Source: an uncultured Treponema sp.
GTDB lineage: Bacteria > Spirochaetota > Spirochaetia > Treponematales > Treponemataceae
Direction of reading: 5' to 3'
Assembly: GCA_947176045.1 (NCBI GenBank)
Contig: CAMWPF010000041.1
Span: 1-9,084 of the forward strand
Length of the DNA: 9,084 bases
Shown: piece after piece, positions 5,443 through 9,084 of the stretch
Numbering within the stretch: the stretch's first letter is position 1
Layout: every line of letters begins with the position of its first letter
Translations under genes and position numbers: made by a program
Notes under the pieces: model-generated
Told to the model about the DNA's origin: nothing
Seen by the model: only the letters and a program-made list of their open reading frames with translations
Databases searched by the model: none

Positions 5443-6189
5443 ATGAATCATTCTGCACAATACACAATAAAAGATATGCGCGAGGCGCTGAAATCGGGCG
5501 CGGCCACAAGCTCCGCACTCGTCGCGGCTTCCATCAAGACATTCGAGGCCGACAAGGGCGCGGCGCTGCCGTTGAACGCCTTTTTGGAACTGTACGGAGA
5601 CGCCGTCCAAAAGGCAGAGGCGGCAGACGCACTGATCGCACGGGCGCGCGCGGAAGGCGGCGGCGCGCTGGAGCGACTGTTCGCGGAAAAGCCGCTGCTG
5701 GGGCTTCCGTTCGCGAACAAGGACAACATTTCGGCGAAAGGCAAGAAGCTGACCTGCGCGAGCAGAATTCTGGAAGGCTACGTCGCGCCGTACAACGCCA
5801 CCGTCATCGAACGGCTGGAGGCGGCGGGGGCGATTCCGCTCGGCCGCTGCAATCAGGACGAATTCGCGATGGGCTCCTCCACGGAATATTCAATCTACGG
5901 TCCGACGCGCAATCCGATCAACCGGGAATACGTCTCCGGCGGCTCGTCGGGCGGCTCTGCGGCGGCAGTCGCAGCGAACCAGGCGCTGTTCAGCATCGGA
6001 ACGGAAACCGGCGGATCCGTCCGGCTTCCGGCAAGCTACTGCGGCATTTACGGACTCAAGCCGACGTACGGCGTCCTGAGCCGCTGGGGCGTCGTCGCCT
6101 ACGGCAGCTCGCTCGACCAAGTGGGAATCATGGGGCACACGCCCGGCGACATCGCCTATACGGTTGCGTCTATGTGCGGCGCGGACTAA
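5443..6189 (+). CDS. gatA: GatA N-terminal piece, contains the complete catalytic triad
   Basis: A 248-residue piece ending at the premature TAA. It carries all three amidase-signature catalytic residues: Lys93 in LPFANKDN, the cis-Ser168 in SGGSSGGSA, and the nucleophile Ser192 in GTETGGSVRLP (compare Lys79, Ser154 and Ser178 of the characterised enzyme, with the same 24-residue Ser-Ser spacing). GLKPTYG at 204-210 and LDQVGIMGHT at 224-233 are also typical. Before Lys93 the protein is about 14 residues longer than the reference, in a Gly/Ala-rich segment around 60-75. If translation truly ends here, the chain would lack roughly half the amidase fold, including the outer part of the glutamine pocket. 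Confidence 0.85.
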   Translation: MNHSAQYTIKDMREALKSGAATSSALVAASIKTFEADKGAALPLNAFLELYGDAVQKAEAADALIARARAEGGGALERLFAEKPLLGLPFANKDNISAKGKKLTCASRILEGYVAPYNATVIERLEAAGAIPLGRCNQDEFAMGSSTEYSIYGPTRNPINREYVSGGSSGGSAAAVAANQALFSIGTETGGSVRLPASYCGIYGLKPTYGVLSRWGVVAYGSSLDQVGIMGHTPGDIAYTVASMCGAD

Positions 6190-6237
6190 TACGCCGACAC
6201 GAGCGCCGCCCTTCCCGAAAAGGAGAAACTTGCGAAC

Positions 6238-7032
6238 TTGCAGCCGTATTCCGGCCTCGCCTCGCTGAACATCGCAATTCCGCGCCAATTTTTGGAAAGC
6301 GAAGGGCTTTCGCCGGACGTCGGCGTCGTGTTCGCGGAAACCCGCCGCTGGTTCGAGGAAAAGGGCGCGAACATCGACGTCGTAGACATTCCCGTCCTGG
6401 ACGCCGCCATCGCAAGCTACTACGTCATCGCCCTTTCCGAAGCGGCGTCCAACTTGAGCCGCTTCGACGGCATCCGCTACGGACGCCGCATCGATTCCGG
6501 CGAAGGCTACGACGAGCTGTACATCAGGACGCGCAGCGAAGGATTCGGCCCGGAAGTCCAGCGGCGGATCATCATCGGAAACTACGTCCTTTCGGAGCAG
6601 TTTTCCGGCGATACGTACAAAAAGGGAATGGCGGTCCGCGCGCGCATCCAGCGGGAAATGGCGGAGCTGTTCAAAACATACGACATGGCGCTCTGCCCGA
6701 CCTGCCCGACGCCCGCGTTCCGGCTGGGACAGAAGACGGACAGCCCGCTCGAAATGTACTTGAGCGACCTCTTCACGACGTTCGTGAACCTTGCGCGCAT
6801 TCCGTCCATTTCCGTTCCGGCAGGACATACCGGCGGCGCGGCGGTGCGGGCGGGCATCACCAAAGGCTCCGGCGGAGAATTCGCCCAGGCGGCGGCGCGC
6901 GGAGACAGCGACAGCATGCCGGTCGGAATTCAGTTCGCCGGCCCGCTGTTCAGCGAAGTGAAGCTGCTCCAAATCGCGGAAGCGTGGGAGCGGGAGCATC
7001 CGGGCTGCGGAATTCCGATCGCGCGCCCATAA
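6238..7032 (+). CDS. gatA: GatA C-terminal piece, in frame downstream of the TAA
   Basis: The continuation of the gatA frame, about 264 residues if counted from the TTG at 6238; coding similarity already begins at 6190, right after the stop. Family blocks are present: SRFDGIRYGRR (about 74-84 of this piece), TRSEGFGPEVQRRI (98-111), CPTCPTPAF (153-161) and MPVGIQFAGP (227-236). AAGGAG at 6220-6225 lies 12 nt before the TTG, a weak reinitiation site that may simply encode K-E-K. Between VPAG and MPVG there are about 30 residues rich in Gly, Ala and Ser, where most GatA proteins have only a few. It is more likely the second half of one protein than an independent gene. Confidence 0.6.
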   Translation: MQPYSGLASLNIAIPRQFLESEGLSPDVGVVFAETRRWFEEKGANIDVVDIPVLDAAIASYYVIALSEAASNLSRFDGIRYGRRIDSGEGYDELYIRTRSEGFGPEVQRRIIIGNYVLSEQFSGDTYKKGMAVRARIQREMAELFKTYDMALCPTCPTPAFRLGQKTDSPLEMYLSDLFTTFVNLARIPSISVPAGHTGGAAVRAGITKGSGGEFAQAAARGDSDSMPVGIQFAGPLFSEVKLLQIAEAWEREHPGCGIPIARP

Positions 7033-7094
7033 GCCGCGCCGGAAAGCGCCGTCCGTCCGTTCGGGAAAACAGGAACTGGTAATTCGAGGAAACT

Positions 7095-8630
7095 ATGAGC
7101 ATTGACAAATATGAAATCACAATCGGCTGCGAAATCCACACGCAGCTTCTCACAAAGACGAAGGCGTTCTGCGCCTGTGAAAACCGCTACGGCGGAATGC
7201 CCGACACGCGCGTCTGCCCGGTGTGCCTCGGACTGCCCGGCGCGATGCCGCGGGTCAGCAAGGGCTACGTGGAGCTGGGCGCCGTCGCAGGGCTTGCCTT
7301 GAACTGCGACATCGCCTCCTACACAAAATTCGACCGGAAGCACTATTTTTATCCCGACCTTGCGAAAGGCTACCAAATCACGCAGTACGACATTCCGCTC
7401 TGTTCCGACGGCTTTGTGGATCTGCCGTTCAGCCATTATCCTGAAGACGAGCGCCCCGGCGGCGCGAAATGCCGCGCGACCAACTTTGCGGGCGGCGGCT
7501 GCATCATCGACGGAAAGTACCGCCGCATCCGCATCGAGCGCATCCATCTTGAGGAGGACGTCGGAAAGTCGCTCCATCTGGAAGGCAGGCATTCCTACAT
7601 CGACTACAACCGCTGCGGAACGCCGCTCATCGAAATCGTCACCAAGCCGGATCTGACAAGCCCGGACGAGGCGGCGCTGTTCATGCAGACAGTGCAGGAA
7701 ATCCTGCGCTACGTCAAGGTGACGAAGGGAAACCTTGAAGAAGGCAATATGCGCTGCGACGCGAACATCAACCTCACCGTCTGGGAGGACGGAACGGAAT
7801 GGCACACGCCGATTTCCGAAATCAAGAACCTGAATTCGTTCCGCGCCGTCAAGGACGCCTGCACGTATGAAGCAGCGCGCCAGCTCAAGGAGTTTCAGGA
7901 GGACCGGCAGGAATTCAATCCGGGCTTCAAGGTGACGATGGGCTGGGACGAGGCGAAGGGGCAGACCGTCGTCCAGCGCACGAAGAATTCCTTCGTCGAC
8001 TACCGGTTCGTCGTGGAGCCGGACATCAAGCCGTTCACGGTCAGCGCGGAACTGGTGGAAGCCGCGTCCGAACGCGTCGGAGAGCTGCCGGAGGCAAAGC
8101 GCACCCGCTTCAAGAGCGAATTCGGACTGAGCGACTTCGATGTGGAGACGCTCACTTCGACGCGCGAGCTTTCCATCTGGTTCGAGGAGGCCGCCGCCGC
8201 CGCAAAGAGCGCGAAGCGCGTCGCGAACCTCATCCTGTCGGAACTGCTCGCCGTCCTCAACGAAAAGAACCAGGTCATCGGCGACGTGGCGGTTTCGCCG
8301 CGCCACATTGCGGAACTCGCTGACGCGCTGGAGGACGGAAAAATCACCAGCAAGCAGGGCAAGGAAATCTTCGCGGAAATGCTTGCCTCCGGCAGCATGC
8401 CTTCATATATTATCAAAGAGCGGGGGTTGGAGCAGGTTTCCGACGCAGGCGAAATTGAGCGGCTTGTCGCGCAGGTGCTTGCGGAAAATCCGAAGGCAGT
8501 CGCCGACTTCAAAAACGGAAAGACGAACGCCGTCGGCTGGCTTATGGGGCAGGTCATGAAGCTGTCGCACGGCAGGGCGAATCCCGCGCAGGCGACCGCG
8601 CTGCTCAACGAAAAGCTCGCGCATTTGTAA
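7095..8630 (+). CDS. gatB: Asp-tRNA(Asn)/Glu-tRNA(Gln) amidotransferase subunit B
   Basis: A 511-residue GatB, the subunit that binds the misacylated tRNA and performs the ATP-dependent kinase/transamidase step on the tRNA-bound Glu or Asp. The opening YEITIGCEIHTQL matches the family. Zinc ligands are C26-x-C28 and C41-x-x-C44. The signature FDRKHYFYPDLAKGYQ is at about 79-94, followed by DYNRCGTPLIEIV (Cys where Ala is usual) and GNLEEGNMRCDANI. The C-terminal third (about 365-511) is the helical YqeY-like tRNA-binding tail. The block normally reading G-T-x-x-E-I-K-N is preceded here by W-H-T-P-I-S, and the usual YRYFPEPDL is YRFVVEPDI; these look like lineage variation. The ATG has GAGGA 5 nt upstream. 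It begins 62 nt after gatA and is intact. Confidence 0.96.
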   Translation: MSIDKYEITIGCEIHTQLLTKTKAFCACENRYGGMPDTRVCPVCLGLPGAMPRVSKGYVELGAVAGLALNCDIASYTKFDRKHYFYPDLAKGYQITQYDIPLCSDGFVDLPFSHYPEDERPGGAKCRATNFAGGGCIIDGKYRRIRIERIHLEEDVGKSLHLEGRHSYIDYNRCGTPLIEIVTKPDLTSPDEAALFMQTVQEILRYVKVTKGNLEEGNMRCDANINLTVWEDGTEWHTPISEIKNLNSFRAVKDACTYEAARQLKEFQEDRQEFNPGFKVTMGWDEAKGQTVVQRTKNSFVDYRFVVEPDIKPFTVSAELVEAASERVGELPEAKRTRFKSEFGLSDFDVETLTSTRELSIWFEEAAAAAKSAKRVANLILSELLAVLNEKNQVIGDVAVSPRHIAELADALEDGKITSKQGKEIFAEMLASGSMPSYIIKERGLEQVSDAGEIERLVAQVLAENPKAVADFKNGKTNAVGWLMGQVMKLSHGRANPAQATALLNEKLAHL

Positions 8631-8637
8631 TGCCACT

Positions 8638-9084
8638 ATGAATATGAAATGGATTGTCCTGGCCATCGCAGCGTCCATGTACCTGCTGGTCATCCTGTTT
8701 CAGGATAAGAAAGTGTTCTTCACCACTGCCGCCGCCGTGCTGCTGATAGTCCTCAGCACGCTTATGCCCAACCAGATTTTTCGTGGCGACGGCTCCCGCA
8801 GTTTTGCGCTCCTGCATTCCGTCCGCACGCTCATCAACTGGAACGTCCTCATGATCTACGTCGGAAGCATGACGATCGCCGCGCTGTTCATCTACTCGCG
8901 CGTCCCAATCCGCATTTCCGACCTTCTCATCAAATGGTCGCCAAGCACCGGCATCGCGATCGTCTTGATTCTCGCCATGACAGGAATCATCTCAATTTTT
9001 GTCGAAAACGTCGCAACCGTCCTTGTCATGGCGCCGATCGCGCTCGCCCTTTCACGGAAATTCAACTTGAATCCAACGTACTTC
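8638..9084 (+). CDS. ArsB/NhaD-type (ion transporter superfamily) permease, N-terminal part (runs off right edge)
   Basis: The first 149 residues of a polytopic membrane protein. Hydrophobic segments lie at about 5-21, 26-43, 69-86 and 105-121, with FVENVATVLVMAP at 121-133. That motif resembles the F-x-D-N-V-x-T-V-L-L-x-A-P signature of the ArsB/NhaD/SLC13-like superfamily, whose members move anions such as arsenite, citrate or sulfate, or exchange Na+ for H+. The substrate cannot be assigned from this part. The ATG at 8638 lies 7 nt after the gatB stop and lacks a Shine-Dalgarno; a second in-frame ATG is at 8644. Translation probably depends on ribosomes finishing gatB. Co-transcription with gatCAB is inferred from the spacing. 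Confidence 0.8.
   Translation, partial: MNMKWIVLAIAASMYLLVILFQDKKVFFTTAAAVLLIVLSTLMPNQIFRGDGSRSFALLHSVRTLINWNVLMIYVGSMTIAALFIYSRVPIRISDLLIKWSPSTGIAIVLILAMTGIISIFVENVATVLVMAPIALALSRKFNLNPTYF

Larger units (their letters stand above)
5443..7032 (+). pseudogene. gatA: gatA interrupted by an in-frame TAA at codon 249
   Basis: The full GatA reading frame spans 530 codons including the final stop. It is broken only by TAA at 6187-6189; both halves are in the same frame and need no insertion or deletion to align with the family. GatA is the amidase-signature subunit that hydrolyses glutamine to ammonia, which is channelled to GatB. The stop falls in the family segment G-x-D-x-x-D-x-T-S after the catalytic core: here G-A-D-stop-Y-A-D-T-S-A. 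It could be a base error, a recent nonsense mutation, readthrough, or two chains made separately. Because gatC and gatB are intact and the pathway is normally essential where GlnRS or AsnRS is missing, a non-functional gatA would be surprising. TAA, TAG and TGA all end other genes here, which argues against code reassignment. The ATG at 5443 has CGGAG 7 nt upstream. Confidence 0.75.

Noticed and set aside
6187..6189. TAA as a reassigned sense codon
   Set aside because: TAA ends gatB and the 3' part of gatA, and TAG and TGA end other genes here, so all three act as stops in this window.
6187..6189. Selenocysteine or pyrrolysine insertion at the gatA stop
   Set aside because: Those use TGA and TAG, not TAA, and the position is not catalytic.
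5424..7082. A 552-codon open frame on the plus strand, in a different frame from gatA
   Set aside because: Its translation is Arg/Gly-rich low complexity with no family motifs and overlaps the whole of gatA, which shows clear amidase-signature blocks. It is a shadow frame caused by GC-rich codon use.
6930..8306. A 458-codon minus-strand open frame opposite gatB
   Set aside because: It lies antisense to an intact, well-conserved gatB and shows no recognisable motifs. Long antisense frames are expected at this GC content.
1..9084. Mobile elements, CRISPR arrays or phage genes
   Set aside because: No transposase or integrase motifs, no terminal repeats and no regularly spaced direct repeats were seen.

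Overview
This is a GC-rich bacterial window with AT-rich promoter patches. It holds housekeeping genes on both strands plus one tRNA. The central block is gatC-gatA-gatB, the tRNA-dependent amidotransferase that converts Glu-tRNA(Gln) and/or Asp-tRNA(Asn) to the correct Gln/Asn forms. The GatCAB set, a tRNA gene without an encoded CCA, a secreted VWA protein and an unfamiliar helical protein next to an XRE-cupin regulator would fit a spirochaete of the Treponema type. That placement is an impression from protein style and was not tested.

Layout. Positions 1-651 (minus) are the N-terminal part of a ComM/YifB Mg-chelatase-like protein that runs off the left edge. Positions 782-1633 (minus) are a PHP-domain phosphoesterase, with a probable hairpin terminator between it and comM. 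Positions 1748-1820 (plus) are tRNA-Thr(CGT), with a promoter in front and a strong terminator behind. Positions 1983-3227 (minus) are a secreted von Willebrand A domain protein. It diverges from an unrecognised 364-residue protein at 3314-4408 (plus), which overlaps an XRE-cupin regulator at 4386-5018. Then follow gatC (5067-5375), gatA (5443-7032), gatB (7095-8630) and the start of an ArsB/NhaD-type permease (8638 to the right edge), probably one transcription unit.

The most notable feature is an in-frame TAA at codon 249 of gatA. The reading frame continues intact on both sides with good GatA homology, and no indel is needed. TAA also ends gatB and the 3' half of gatA, so the code does not look reassigned. 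The explanation is a base error in the sequence, a real nonsense mutation, or a two-piece GatA. The second pattern is that gatC, the PHP gene and the 364-residue gene have -10 hexamers only 6-9 nt before the start codon and no Shine-Dalgarno, suggesting leaderless mRNAs. Third, GAATTC occurs 18 times, far above composition expectation. I found no mobile element, CRISPR array or clear new defence system. No gene-free stretch exceeds 300 bases; the longest are about 130 bases (652-781 and 1851-1982).
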